13,030 bases of DNA from JBBCJM01 sp037190175 (GCA_037190175.1 JBBCJM010000192.1:1-13030), one strand, 5' to 3'; counted from the stretch's first letter, positions 1-7,616 are shown. Numbers and translations: made by a program. Notes: generated by a model not told the origin, from the letters alone.

Positions 1-1
1 G

Positions 2-1201
2 CAGGCGACGGCGCAGGCCGAGGCGGAGGGCTGGTCGGCGGCCTGGGCGCAGGCGGCGGCCGGCACTCCCTTCGCCGGCCAGAGCCCGGAGCCCGAGGGC
101 ACCGGGCGGATGCTCGACCTTCTGGACCGCCTGCGCGAGACCCATGCCAGCCTTGCCGGCCTGACCGACCGCATCGGCAAGATGGAGGCCAACGTCGCCC
201 GCTTCCGCGCGGCCGCGGCATCGGTGCTGGCCGCGCTGGACCTGCCCGAGGGCGCGCCGTGGGAGCCGGTCCTGACCCGCCTGCGCCATGCCGGGCAGGT
301 GGAGGCGGAGCGCGCGCGGCTGGCTGCGGAACTGGCCGCCGAGGAGGCCGCGCAGGCCGAGGACCGGCGGCAGGAAGAGGCCAACCGCCGGCGGCTGGCG
401 GAACTGGGCGCGGAACTGGGCTGGGCGGAGGGCAGCGACCTTGGCCTGCATGTGCAGAACGCCTGCCGCGCCGCCGTGCTGCGGCAGGAGATCGCGGCGC
501 TGGGCGATCTGGAAGATCCGGGGGGCGAGGACGAGGCGGCGCTGACCGCCCGCGCCGCGGATCTGGCGGCCGAACTCGACCTCTGCCGCGAACGGGCGGA
601 GGAGCACCACGCCGCGCTGGTCGAGGCGCGGCGGCGGGTGGAGGCGGTGGGCGGCGACGACCAGGTGGCGCGGATCGAGGCGGAGCGCGCCAACCTGCTG
701 CACGGCCTGCGCGAGGAGGCGCGGGCGCATGTCGCGGGGCGCTTCGGCCTGGCCGCGCTGGAGACCGCGCTGCGGCGCTATCGCGACAGCCACCGCAGCG
801 CCATGCTGGCCCGCGCGTCCGAGGCGTTCCGCGAGCTGAGCCGGGGCGCCTATCGCGGGCTGGCCGCCCAGCCCGACGGGGGGCAGGAGGTGCTGGTGGC
901 CCTGCCCGAGGCCGGCGGCGCCCGGCTGGCCACGGAACTTTCCAAGGGCACGCGGTTCCAGCTTTACCTGGCCCTGCGCATCGCGGGCTATCACGAGCTG
1001 GCGAAAAGCCGGCCCATGGTGCCCTTCGTTGCCGACGACATCATGGAGACCTTCGACGACGACCGCGCCGCGGCGGCCTTCGCGCTCCTGGCCGGGATGT
1101 CGCGGGCGGGGCAGGTGATCTACCTGACCCACCACCGCCACCTGTGCGAGATCGCGCGCGCCGCCTGCCCGCAGGCGCGGCTGATGGAGCTCGACCCCTG
1201 A
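2..1201 (+). CDS. YhaN/Rad50-like AAA ATPase, C-terminal part (5'-truncated)
   Basis: The frame is open from base 2 and runs to a TGA at 1199-1201, so the visible 399 residues are the end of a longer protein; the ATG at 110 is internal. The fragment has a long charged, Ala/Glu/Arg-rich heptad region (about residues 40-270), typical of a coiled coil, followed by the C-terminal half of an ABC/SMC-type ATPase. The signature-like ELSKGT is near residue 312, a hydrophobic Walker B strand ending in two Asp (VPFVADD) near 340-346, a D-loop-like FDDD just after, and an H-switch strand (VIYLTHHRH) near 370-380. In the YhaN family, usually about 1,100 residues, this module sits in large DNA-repair-like ATPases often encoded beside an SbcD-like metallophosphoesterase. 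A nuclease partner just upstream is therefore likely but not visible. The Walker A half lies outside the window. Family assignment is fairly sure; the substrate is unknown. Confidence 0.8.
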   Translation, partial: QATAQAEAEGWSAAWAQAAAGTPFAGQSPEPEGTGRMLDLLDRLRETHASLAGLTDRIGKMEANVARFRAAAASVLAALDLPEGAPWEPVLTRLRHAGQVEAERARLAAELAAEEAAQAEDRRQEEANRRRLAELGAELGWAEGSDLGLHVQNACRAAVLRQEIAALGDLEDPGGEDEAALTARAADLAAELDLCRERAEEHHAALVEARRRVEAVGGDDQVARIEAERANLLHGLREEARAHVAGRFGLAALETALRRYRDSHRSAMLARASEAFRELSRGAYRGLAAQPDGGQEVLVALPEAGGARLATELSKGTRFQLYLALRIAGYHELAKSRPMVPFVADDIMETFDDDRAAAAFALLAGMSRAGQVIYLTHHRHLCEIARAACPQARLMELDP

Positions 1202-1426
1202 ACGGCCCCGCCGATTGATGAAAGTGAAACAACATTTCAGCCGGACAGGCGGAAAGGCTTGATCTTCTCGCCCCGATTCATTCATTGAGGGCCAACGGAC
1301 TTTCCGCGCCAACACCCAATTCGTGCCTGCCCGATCCGGCCCCCGTGCCAGCCTGCGGGCGGGTCCGGCCGGCGGCCAGTTGCAGGAGACCCGCATTCAA
1401 CAGGCAGACGGGGGGTTGCCGCCGGG
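1202..1426. other. Intergenic region upstream of the pha operon
   Basis: This 225-base gap separates the ATPase stop from the phaAB start and should hold the operon promoter. It contains a relatively AT-rich patch at 1213-1240 with a short inverted repeat, TGAAA (1225-1229) and TTTCA (1235-1239), separated by five bases, and a tandem TTCATTCATTGA at 1277-1288. I could not find a -35/-10 pair with acceptable spacing, nor a convincing terminator hairpin for the ATPase gene. Small open frames here overlap phaAB and look like GC-driven shadows. Confidence 0.5.
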
Positions 1427-4318
1427 ATGATCGAACAGAATCTGGTCCTGCTGCTGGTCGCCCTGCCGTTCATCGCGGCGCTGATCGCGGCCACCCTCCC
1501 GGTCAATGCGCATAACGCGGCGGCCTGGATCTCGGGACTGATGCTGTGCGCGGGCCTGGGCGTGATGGCGGTGCTGCACGAGCCGGTGGCGGCGGGGCAG
1601 GTGGTGCGCGCCACGGTGTGGTGGATGCCCTCGCTGCAACTGAACCTCACCTTCCGCATCGACGGCTTCGCCTGGATGTTCGTGACGCTGGTGCTGGCCA
1701 TCGGGGTGCTGGTGGTGGTCTATGCCCGCTACTACCTGTCGAAGACCGACCCGGTGCCGCGGTTCTATTCCTTCCTGATGGCCTTCACCGGGGCGATGAT
1801 CGGCATCCTGCTGTCGGGCAACCTCTTGATCATGGTGGTGTTCTGGGAGCTGACCTCGATCTTCTCCTTCCTGCTGATCGGCTACTGGCACCAGGGGCAG
1901 GCGGCGCGCGACGGGGCGCGGATGGCGCTGATCGTCACGGCGGTGGGCGGGCTCTGCCTGCTGGTCGCGGTGCTGCTGATGGGGCAGATCGCCGGCAGCT
2001 ATGGCTTGGACACCGTGCTGGCCTCGGGCGCCAAGATCCGGCAAAGCCCGCTCTACCCGCTGATCCTGGGCCTGTTCCTGATCGGGGCCTTCACCAAGTC
2101 GGCGCAGTTTCCCTTCCACTTCTGGCTGCCCGGCGCGATGGCGGCGCCCACGCCGGTCTCGGCCTTCCTGCATTCGGCGACGATGGTGAAGGCGGGGGTG
2201 TTCCTGCTGGTGCGGTTCTCGCCGGTGCTGGGGGGGACGGAGCTGTGGTTCTTTCTCGTCACCGGCACGGGGATGGCGACGCTGATCCTGGGGGCGGTCA
2301 CCGCGCTCTTCCGGCACGACCTGAAGGGGCTCTTGGCCTATTCCACCATCAGCCACCTCGGCCTGATCACCGCGCTGGCGGGGCTGGGCAGTTCGGGCGC
2401 GATCCTGGCCGCGACCTTCCACATCGTGAACCATGCCATCTTCAAGGCCAGCCTGTTCATGGCGGCGGGCATCATCGACCACGAGACCGGCACCCGCGAC
2501 ATGCGGCGGCTGAGCGGGCTTTACCGCGCCATGCCGATCACCGGCACGCTGGCCATCGTGGCCTCGGCGGCCATGGCGGGGGTGCCGCTCTTGAACGGCT
2601 TCATCTCCAAGGAGATGTTCTTCGCCGAGGCGGTGGACTGGCACAACGGCACCTGGCTGGACGTGTCGCTGCCCTGGATGGCCACCTTCGCCAGCGTCTT
2701 CGCCGTGGCCTATTCGCTGCGCTTCATCATGACGGTGTTCTTCGGGCCCGAGGCGACCGACCTGCCCAAGGCGCCGCACGAGCCCTCGCCCTGGATGCGG
2801 CTGCCGATCGAGCTGCTGGTGCTGATCTGCCTGGTCGTGGGCATCCTGCCGGGGCTGACGCTGGGGCCGACGCTGAACCTCGCCCTGCGCTCGGTCATGG
2901 GGCCGGAGACCGCCTATTACAGCATCGCGGTCTGGCACGGGCTGAACCTGCCCCTGGCGATGAGCCTGGTGGCCATGGCACTGGGGATGGCGATCTATGG
3001 CCTTTTCGCCCGGCGCATCGCCGCGGGGCCCGAGGGGCCGCCGCTGTTCTACCGCGTCCGGGCGCAGCGGATCTTCGAGCGGGTGCTGCTGGAACTCACC
3101 TGGCGGGTGCCGCGGATCCTGCACGGCCTCGTCAGCACCGAGAAGCTGCAGCAGCAGCTGCGGCTCGCCGTGCTGATCGCCATCACCGTGATGGCGGTGG
3201 CGCTGTGGAACGGCGGGCTGCGGGTGGCGGCCGATCCGCTGGCCAGCCTGCCGAACCCGGCCTTCGCGCTGATGTGGCTGGTGGGCGCGGCCTGCGCGGT
3301 GGGCGCGGCCTGGCAGGCGAAGTATCACCGTTTCGCCGCGCTGGTGCTGCTGGGCGGCGCCGGGCTGGTCACCTGCCTGACCTTCGCCTGGTTCTCGGCC
3401 CCCGACCTGGCGGTGACCCAGTTGCTGGTCGAGATCGTGACGGCGGTGCTGCTGCTCTTGGGTCTGCGCTGGCTGCCGCGGCGGCGCGAGGAGATCCTGG
3501 AGGACACGCTGCTGCCCGCCCGCATCCGCCGCTTCCGCGACCTGGTGATCGCCTGCGTGGCCGGAGGGGGCATCGCCGCCATCGCCTATGTGATGATGAC
3601 CCGGCCCCTGATGCCCGGGATCGGCGACTGGTTCCTGCGCAACGCCTACAAGGAAGGTGGCGGGACCAACGTGGTCAACGTGATCCTGGTCGACTTCCGC
3701 GCCTTCGACACCTTCGGCGAGATCTCGGTGCTCTGCATCGTGGGGCTGACCGTCTATGCCCTGCTGCGCCGCTTCCGCCCCGCCTCGGAAAGCGCCGGCG
3801 TGCCCGAGCAGCGGCAGGGCGAGGCCGAGGGGGCGCTGAAGGACTATCTGCTGGTTCCGTCCGTCATCATGCGCTGGATGTTCCCGGCGCTGATCGTGGT
3901 GGCGGCCTATTTCTTCGTGCGCGGGCACGACCTGCCGGGCGGCGGCTTCTCGGCCGGGGTGACCTTGGCCATCGCCTTCCTGCTTCTGTACCTCGCCCAT
4001 GACGTGCGCTGGATCGAGGCGCGGATCGTGGTGCTGCCGATCCGCTGGATGGGCTTCGGCCTGCTGGCCGCCGGTGCGACCGGGGTGGGGGCCTGGCTCT
4101 TCGGCTATCCGTTCCTGACCGCGCACGCACGCTATGTGGAGCTGCCGGTGATCGGGCAGGTGCCGATGGCCACCGCCATGCTGTTCGACCTGGGCGTCTT
4201 CGCGCTGGTCGTGGGCGCGACGGTGCTGATGCTGATCGCCATCGCCCACCAGTCGCTGCGTTCCGCCCGCCTGCGCGAGCAGGTCGCCGAGGACGCGGCC
4301 GAAAGCGGGGAGGGCTGA
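1427..4318 (+). CDS. phaAB: Mrp/Pha cation:proton antiporter, fused subunits A and B
   Basis: A 963-residue polytopic inner-membrane protein, the largest subunit of the Mrp (Pha/Mnh) antiporter. Residues about 1-500 form the NuoL/ND5-like proton-pumping module. Its expected charged membrane residues are visible: E141 in FWELTS, K224 in FTKSAQFPFHFWLP with H231, K255 in TMVKAG and K395 in FISKEMFF. Residues about 615-690 are the DUF4040-like region with E669 in LLVEIVTAV, and E765 lies in FGEISVL. Residues about 845-945 (RGHDLPGGGFSAG onward) are an MnhB domain, so subunit B is fused to A, as in the group 2 Mrp systems of alphaproteobacteria. The ATG at 1427 is chosen because the hydrophobic N-terminus typical of MrpA starts there; a G-run at 1410-1415 is the only weak ribosome-binding candidate. 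It is the first gene of the operon, and phaC follows after three bases. The ion, Na+ or K+, cannot be told from sequence. Confidence 0.95.
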   Translation: MIEQNLVLLLVALPFIAALIAATLPVNAHNAAAWISGLMLCAGLGVMAVLHEPVAAGQVVRATVWWMPSLQLNLTFRIDGFAWMFVTLVLAIGVLVVVYARYYLSKTDPVPRFYSFLMAFTGAMIGILLSGNLLIMVVFWELTSIFSFLLIGYWHQGQAARDGARMALIVTAVGGLCLLVAVLLMGQIAGSYGLDTVLASGAKIRQSPLYPLILGLFLIGAFTKSAQFPFHFWLPGAMAAPTPVSAFLHSATMVKAGVFLLVRFSPVLGGTELWFFLVTGTGMATLILGAVTALFRHDLKGLLAYSTISHLGLITALAGLGSSGAILAATFHIVNHAIFKASLFMAAGIIDHETGTRDMRRLSGLYRAMPITGTLAIVASAAMAGVPLLNGFISKEMFFAEAVDWHNGTWLDVSLPWMATFASVFAVAYSLRFIMTVFFGPEATDLPKAPHEPSPWMRLPIELLVLICLVVGILPGLTLGPTLNLALRSVMGPETAYYSIAVWHGLNLPLAMSLVAMALGMAIYGLFARRIAAGPEGPPLFYRVRAQRIFERVLLELTWRVPRILHGLVSTEKLQQQLRLAVLIAITVMAVALWNGGLRVAADPLASLPNPAFALMWLVGAACAVGAAWQAKYHRFAALVLLGGAGLVTCLTFAWFSAPDLAVTQLLVEIVTAVLLLLGLRWLPRRREEILEDTLLPARIRRFRDLVIACVAGGGIAAIAYVMMTRPLMPGIGDWFLRNAYKEGGGTNVVNVILVDFRAFDTFGEISVLCIVGLTVYALLRRFRPASESAGVPEQRQGEAEGALKDYLLVPSVIMRWMFPALIVVAAYFFVRGHDLPGGGFSAGVTLAIAFLLLYLAHDVRWIEARIVVLPIRWMGFGLLAAGATGVGAWLFGYPFLTAHARYVELPVIGQVPMATAMLFDLGVFALVVGATVLMLIAIAHQSLRSARLREQVAEDAAESGEG
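4307..4314 (+). promoter_or_regulatory. Ribosome-binding site for phaC
   Basis: GGGGAGGG lies inside the last codons of phaAB, seven bases before the phaC ATG. It supports that start and coupled translation of phaC with phaAB. Confidence 0.65.
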
Positions 4319-4321
4319 GCC

Positions 4322-4666
4322 ATGGAGATCGTGCTCTCCGCCGCCATCGGCATCCTCGTGGCCTCGGGCGTCTGGCTGCTGCTGCGGCCGCGCAGCTTCC
4401 AGGTGATCGTGGGGCTGTGCCTGCTGTCCTATGCCATCAACCTCTTCATCTTCTCGATGGGGCGGCTGACCGAGGGCGCGCCGCCGATCATGCCCAAGGG
4501 CGGCTTCATCAACCCCGCCGCCTATGCCGACCCGCTGCCGCAGGCGCTGGTGCTGACCGCCATCGTCATCAGCTTCGCCACCACGGCGCTGTTCCTCGTG
4601 GTCATGCTGGCCGCGCGCGGCCTGACCGGCACCGACCATGTGGACGGCAAGGAGCGCGACGGATGA
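4322..4666 (+). CDS. phaC: Mrp/Pha antiporter subunit C (NuoK-like)
   Basis: A 114-residue membrane protein with three hydrophobic segments (about residues 1-21, 28-47 and 72-98), the size and layout of MrpC/PhaC, which is homologous to complex I subunit NuoK. The conserved stretch FQVIVGLCLLSYAINLFIFS and the loop with PPIMPKG before PLPQALVLTAIVI are characteristic of the family. In the complex this subunit sits between the A and D modules and is thought to help form the ion path. The gene starts three bases after phaAB with a good Shine-Dalgarno sequence, and its TGA overlaps the phaD ATG. The last dozen residues are charged and should lie outside the membrane. Confidence 0.94.
   Translation: MEIVLSAAIGILVASGVWLLLRPRSFQVIVGLCLLSYAINLFIFSMGRLTEGAPPIMPKGGFINPAAYADPLPQALVLTAIVISFATTALFLVVMLAARGLTGTDHVDGKERDG
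4649..4654 (+). promoter_or_regulatory. Ribosome-binding site fixing the phaD start
   Basis: AAGGAG lies in the end of phaC, eight bases before the ATG at 4663. The phaD frame is open back to at least 4417, so this site together with the ATGA overlap decides the start. Confidence 0.7.
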
Positions 4667-6300
4667 CGCTGGGCGCCGAACATCTGATCATCGCGCCGAT
4701 CCTGATCCCGTTCTTCGCGGGCGCCCTGATGCTGCTTTACGACGACCGGCAGCGGGGCACCAAGTCGGTGATCAGCACCGTCTCGGCGCTGGCCATGCTG
4801 GCGGTGGCGGTGGAGCTGCTGAACCAGTCGAAAAGCACCGTGCTGCCCGGCGGCACGGATGTGAGCCTCTACCTGCTGGGCGACTGGCCGGTGCCCTTCG
4901 GCATCGTGCTGGTGCTGGACCGGCTGTCGGCGATGATGCTGCTCTTGACCGCGCTGCTGGCCATCCCGACGCTGCTCTATGCCTCGGCGGGCTGGCAGCG
5001 GCGGGGGCCGCAGTTCCATTCGCTGTTCCAGTTCCTGCTGATGGGGCTGAACGGGGCCTTCCTGACCGGCGACCTCTTCAACCTCTTCGTGTTCTTCGAG
5101 GTGCTGCTGGCGGCCTCCTATGGCCTGCTGCTGCACGGCACCGGGCAACTGCGGGTGCGGGCGGGGCTGCATTACATCGCGATCAACCTCTTCGCCTCGC
5201 TCCTGTTCCTGATCGGGGTCAGCCTGATCTACGGCGCCACCGGCACGCTCAACATGGCGCAGCTGTCGCAGGCGATGGCCGGGCTGCCCGAGGCCAGCCG
5301 GCCCATGGTCCATGCCGGGGCCGGGGTGCTGGGGGTGGCCTTCCTGATCAAGGCCGGGGTCTGGCCGCTGTCGTTCTGGCTGCCCACCACCTACATGGCG
5401 GCCTCGGCCCCGGTGGCGGCGATGTTCGCGATCATGACCAAGGTCGGGGTCTATGTGCTGATCCGCGTCTCGACGCTGGTCTTCGGCGCCACCGCCGGGG
5501 TCTCGGCCGGGTTCGGGGCGGATGTGCTGGTGGTGCTGGGGCTGCTGACCGCGGTCTTCGGCTTTCTGGGCGTGCTGGGCTCGCAGGGGCTGGGGCGGAT
5601 GGCGGCGCATCTGGTGCTGGTGTCCTCGGGCACCATGCTGGCCGTCTGCGGCTTCGCGCTGGCGGGGGGCGGGTGGCAGCTGCTGGGCGGGGGGCTCTAC
5701 TACCTCGTCAGCTCCACGCTGGCGACCGCCGCGCTGTTCCTGATCATCGAGCCGATGAGCCGCGAGGAGGGCGGGATTTCCGCCATGCTGGCGCTGACCG
5801 CCGACGCCTATGGCCTGGACGAGGCCGAGGAGGAGAGCCAGCCCGAGGTGGGCATGGCCATCCCCGGCACGCTCACGGTGCTGGGCCTGGCCTTCGGGGT
5901 CTGCCTGCTGGCGCTGGCGGGGCTGCCGCCGCTGTCGGGCTTCATCGGCAAGCTGGCGATGCTGCTGGGCCTCTTCGGGGCCGAGGCGCTGTCGCCGGTG
6001 GCGCGCTGGGCCTTCCTGGCGGTGGTGCTGGTCTCGGGCCTCGCCACGCTGGTGGGGCTGGTGCGGGTGGGGATCCAGACCTTCTGGGCCGGCGACGGCA
6101 CCGCGCCGCCGGTCCTGGCGCTGGAGATCGCGCCGGTGGTGATCCTGGTGGGGCTGATCGGGCTGATGACCGTCAACGGGCAGGACGCGCTGCGCTATAC
6201 CCAGGCCGCGGCCCGTGCGCTGCTCGACCCCGCCGCCAACGTGGGGCAGGTGCTGAGCGCGCCGCGCGCCGCGGCCCAGAACGGGGAGGCCGCGCCATGA
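4663..6300 (+). CDS. phaD: Mrp/Pha antiporter subunit D (NuoM/NuoN-like)
   Basis: A 545-residue polytopic membrane protein, the second complex-I-like proton-translocating subunit of the antiporter. The core charged residues of the family are present: E146 in FVFFEVLLAASYGLLLHG, K230 in FLIKAGVWPLSFWLP, K260 in FAIMTKVGVY and K430 in LSGFIGKLAM. An acidic loop (DEAEEESQPEVG, about residues 386-397) lies between late membrane segments, as in other MrpD proteins. The start at 4663 overlaps the phaC stop (ATGA) and has an AAGGAG eight bases upstream. Translating from further upstream would give an Arg/His-rich stretch, which is the phaC gene read in another frame. The TGA overlaps the phaE ATG. 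Length and motifs are normal and I see no break. Confidence 0.95.
   Translation: MTLGAEHLIIAPILIPFFAGALMLLYDDRQRGTKSVISTVSALAMLAVAVELLNQSKSTVLPGGTDVSLYLLGDWPVPFGIVLVLDRLSAMMLLLTALLAIPTLLYASAGWQRRGPQFHSLFQFLLMGLNGAFLTGDLFNLFVFFEVLLAASYGLLLHGTGQLRVRAGLHYIAINLFASLLFLIGVSLIYGATGTLNMAQLSQAMAGLPEASRPMVHAGAGVLGVAFLIKAGVWPLSFWLPTTYMAASAPVAAMFAIMTKVGVYVLIRVSTLVFGATAGVSAGFGADVLVVLGLLTAVFGFLGVLGSQGLGRMAAHLVLVSSGTMLAVCGFALAGGGWQLLGGGLYYLVSSTLATAALFLIIEPMSREEGGISAMLALTADAYGLDEAEEESQPEVGMAIPGTLTVLGLAFGVCLLALAGLPPLSGFIGKLAMLLGLFGAEALSPVARWAFLAVVLVSGLATLVGLVRVGIQTFWAGDGTAPPVLALEIAPVVILVGLIGLMTVNGQDALRYTQAAARALLDPAANVGQVLSAPRAAAQNGEAAP
6283..6289 (+). promoter_or_regulatory. Ribosome-binding site fixing the phaE start
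   Basis: GGGGAGG lies inside the end of phaD, seven bases before the ATG at 6297. The phaE frame is open far upstream, so this site and the ATGA overlap decide the start. Confidence 0.7.
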
Positions 6301-6785
6301 AGCGGCTGGTCCCGCATCCGCTGCTGTCGCTGGCGCTGCTGTTCGTCTGGCTGCTGCTGAACGGCTTCTCGCTGGGGCATCTGCTGCTGGGCGCCGCGGT
6401 GGCGCTGGTGGCCGGCTGGGCGCTGGGCGCGGTGGAGCCGACCGGCCCCCGCATCCGCCGGTGGGATTCGCTGGTGCGGCTGGTGGTCATCGTCAGCATC
6501 GACATCGTGCGCTCGAACATCGCGGTGTCGCGGCTGATCCTGGGCGGGGGAAGGGGGCGCGACCGCCGCTCGGGCTTCGTGGAACTACCCTTGCGGATGC
6601 AGGACCCGGCGCCGCTGGCGCTCCTGGCCATGATCGTCACCGCCACGCCCGGCACCGCCTGGGTGGAACACGACCCCGACCGGAAGATATTGCTCCTGCA
6701 CGTCTTCGATTTCCTCGACGAGGAGGAGTGGCGGCACCTGATCCTCGACCGCTACGAGGCGCACCTGCTGGAGATCTTCGAATGA
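6297..6785 (+). CDS. phaE: Mrp/Pha antiporter subunit E
   Basis: A 162-residue protein matching MrpE/PhaE in length and layout. Two hydrophobic N-terminal segments (about residues 8-45) are followed by SLVRLVVIVSIDIVRSNIAV and a cytoplasmic C-terminal domain containing the family stretch ALLAMIVTATPGTAWVEHD and a final acidic helix. MrpE has no complex I counterpart. It is required for full activity and for assembly of the antiporter in systems that have been studied, and is not thought to carry the proton path. The start overlaps the phaD stop and the stop overlaps the phaF start, so its translation is probably coupled on both sides. The loop GGGRGRDRRSG near residue 82 is unusually Gly/Arg-rich but short. 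Confidence 0.93.
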   Translation: MKRLVPHPLLSLALLFVWLLLNGFSLGHLLLGAAVALVAGWALGAVEPTGPRIRRWDSLVRLVVIVSIDIVRSNIAVSRLILGGGRGRDRRSGFVELPLRMQDPAPLALLAMIVTATPGTAWVEHDPDRKILLLHVFDFLDEEEWRHLILDRYEAHLLEIFE

Positions 6786-7063
6786 CCGCAACGCTTCTGT
6801 GGATCGCGCTGACCTATGCCCAGATCGCGCTGGGGGTGGCGGCCTGCCTCGCCTGCTGGCGCACCATCGGCGGGCCGCGGGCGCAGGACCGGGTGCTGGG
6901 GGTCGACACGCTCTACATCACCGTGATGCTGCTCCTGGTGGTGACCGGGATGCGGATGGGCACGCCCTATCTCTTCGAAGGGGCGATGGTGATCGGGGTG
7001 CTGGGCTTCGTCACCACCGTGTCGCTGGCCAAGTTCCTGATCCGCGGCGAGGTGATCGAATGA
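6782..7063 (+). CDS. phaF: Mrp/Pha antiporter subunit F
   Basis: A 93-residue membrane protein with three hydrophobic segments, the normal size and topology for MrpF/PhaF. Visible family features are WRTIGGPRAQDRVLGVDTLY after the first segment and YLFEGAMVIGVLGFVTTVSL in the third. The aspartate in DRVLGVD is a conserved feature of the family. It is a small structural subunit of the antiporter membrane complex. The ATG overlaps the phaE stop (ATGA) and GGAG at 6770-6773 lies eight bases upstream; the TGA overlaps the phaG ATG. A longer upstream reading of this frame is the antisense-like Gly/Arg-rich shadow of phaE and is not used. Confidence 0.94.
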   Translation: MTATLLWIALTYAQIALGVAACLACWRTIGGPRAQDRVLGVDTLYITVMLLLVVTGMRMGTPYLFEGAMVIGVLGFVTTVSLAKFLIRGEVIE

Positions 7064-7467
7064 CCCATCTCGACACGGTTCCCTGGTGGCTGGCCATCCC
7101 GATCGCGCTCTTCGCGGTGATCGGCAGCACGCTGACGCTGATCGGCACCATCGGGCTGTTGCAGCTGAAGAGCTTCTACGACCGGCTGCACGCCCCCACG
7201 CTGGGCACCAGCTGGGGCACGGCGGGCATCATGCTGGCCTCGATGATGCTGATGAGCTGGGTAGGCGGCCGCACCGTGCTGCACGAGCTGGTGATCGGGA
7301 TCTTCGTGATGATCACCACCCCGGTGACGCTGATGCTGCTGGGCCGCGCCGCGCTGCACCGCGACCGCGCCGAAGGCTCGCCCGAGGTGCCGCGCGGGCC
7401 GGCGCCGGAACCCCCGCCGGTGGAGGAACCCGACCCGGCCCCGGCGGCCGAGCCCGCGCAGGTATAG
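7060..7467 (+). CDS. phaG: Mrp/Pha antiporter subunit G with Pro/Glu-rich tail
   Basis: A 135-residue protein, the last subunit of the antiporter operon. Three hydrophobic segments (about residues 9-37, 48-66 and 70-95) and the motif LKSFYDRLHAPTLGTSWGT identify MrpG/PhaG (MnhG family). The ATG overlaps the phaF stop and has a GAGGTGA ribosome-binding candidate at 7049-7055. After LLGRAALHRDRAEGSPE the protein ends in about 30 residues dominated by Pro, Glu and Ala (PAPEPPPVEEPDPAPAAEP), predicted to be disordered and outside the membrane. The core is ordinary; I do not know whether the tail has a function. The TAG at 7465-7467 ends the operon, and the convergent efflux operon begins 149 bases further on. 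Confidence 0.94.
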   Translation: MTHLDTVPWWLAIPIALFAVIGSTLTLIGTIGLLQLKSFYDRLHAPTLGTSWGTAGIMLASMMLMSWVGGRTVLHELVIGIFVMITTPVTLMLLGRAALHRDRAEGSPEVPRGPAPEPPPVEEPDPAPAAEPAQV

Positions 7468-7499
7468 GAGCGGCGGGCCACGGCTCCTGTCGCCGGCCG

Positions 7500-7520
7500 C
7501 CGGGGGTTTTGCACCCCCGG
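7500..7520 (+). terminator. Candidate terminator hairpin after phaG
   Basis: CCGGGGGT (7500-7507) and ACCCCCGG (7513-7520) form a perfect 8-bp stem around a 5-base loop, 32 bases after the phaG stop. There is no T-run after it, so it is not a textbook intrinsic terminator. It may stop transcription, stabilise the mRNA end, or be part of a dispersed repeat. Confidence 0.5.
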
Positions 7521-7533
7521 ACCCCCGCAGAGT

Positions 7534-7568
7534 ATTTGAACCAAGGTGAGAGACACCTTGATTCAAAT
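7534..7568. terminator. Bidirectional hairpin between convergent operons
   Basis: Arms 7534-7548 and 7554-7568 pair over 15 positions around the 5-base loop AGAGA. The only defect is C7541 opposite A7561. That is a mismatch in + strand RNA but a G-U pair in - strand RNA, so the stem is continuous in the efflux-operon transcript. It lies 49 bases after the pump stop codon in that direction. No T-run follows on either side. A bidirectional transcription stop is the simplest reading. Confidence 0.55.
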
Positions 7569-7616
7569 TGTCCTCCTCCCGCTTCTTGCCAAAAATATCC
7601 CCGGCTCTCCACGAGC

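Larger units (their letters stand above)
7500..7604. repeat. Two facing copies of a GC-hairpin/TATTT intergenic element
   Basis: Reading the + strand from 7500, a G-run and C-run hairpin is followed by GGACCCCCG and then GTATTTGAACCAAG (to 7545). Reading the - strand from 7604 down, CCGGGGATATTTTTGGCAAG is seen. Both have a C/G-rich block, then RTATTT, then CCAAG- or GGCAAG-like sequence. A similar block, cut by the window edge, ends the window at 13003-13030. I recall similar intergenic blocks in Rhodobacterales genomes; copy number cannot be judged here. Confidence 0.5.

Noticed and set aside
1259..1287. TTGATC with a 17-base spacer as the pha promoter
   Set aside because: The hexamer at the -10 position is TCATTG, a poor match. 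Other spacings tried did no better.
1277..1288. TTCATTCATTGA before phaAB as a second operator for the TetR-type repressor
   Set aside because: It contains one half-site-like TTCATTC, but the inverted partner GAATGAA is missing, so a dimer site is not supported.
1397..4639. 1,080-codon open frame on the - strand across phaAB and phaC
   Set aside because: It is antisense to a gene with clear membrane segments and catalytic residues. Its product is a low-complexity His/Gln/Arg/Gly-rich string, typical of GC-rich antisense frames.
7500..7568. CRISPR array
   Set aside because: There are only inverted repeats and no regularly spaced direct repeats with spacers.
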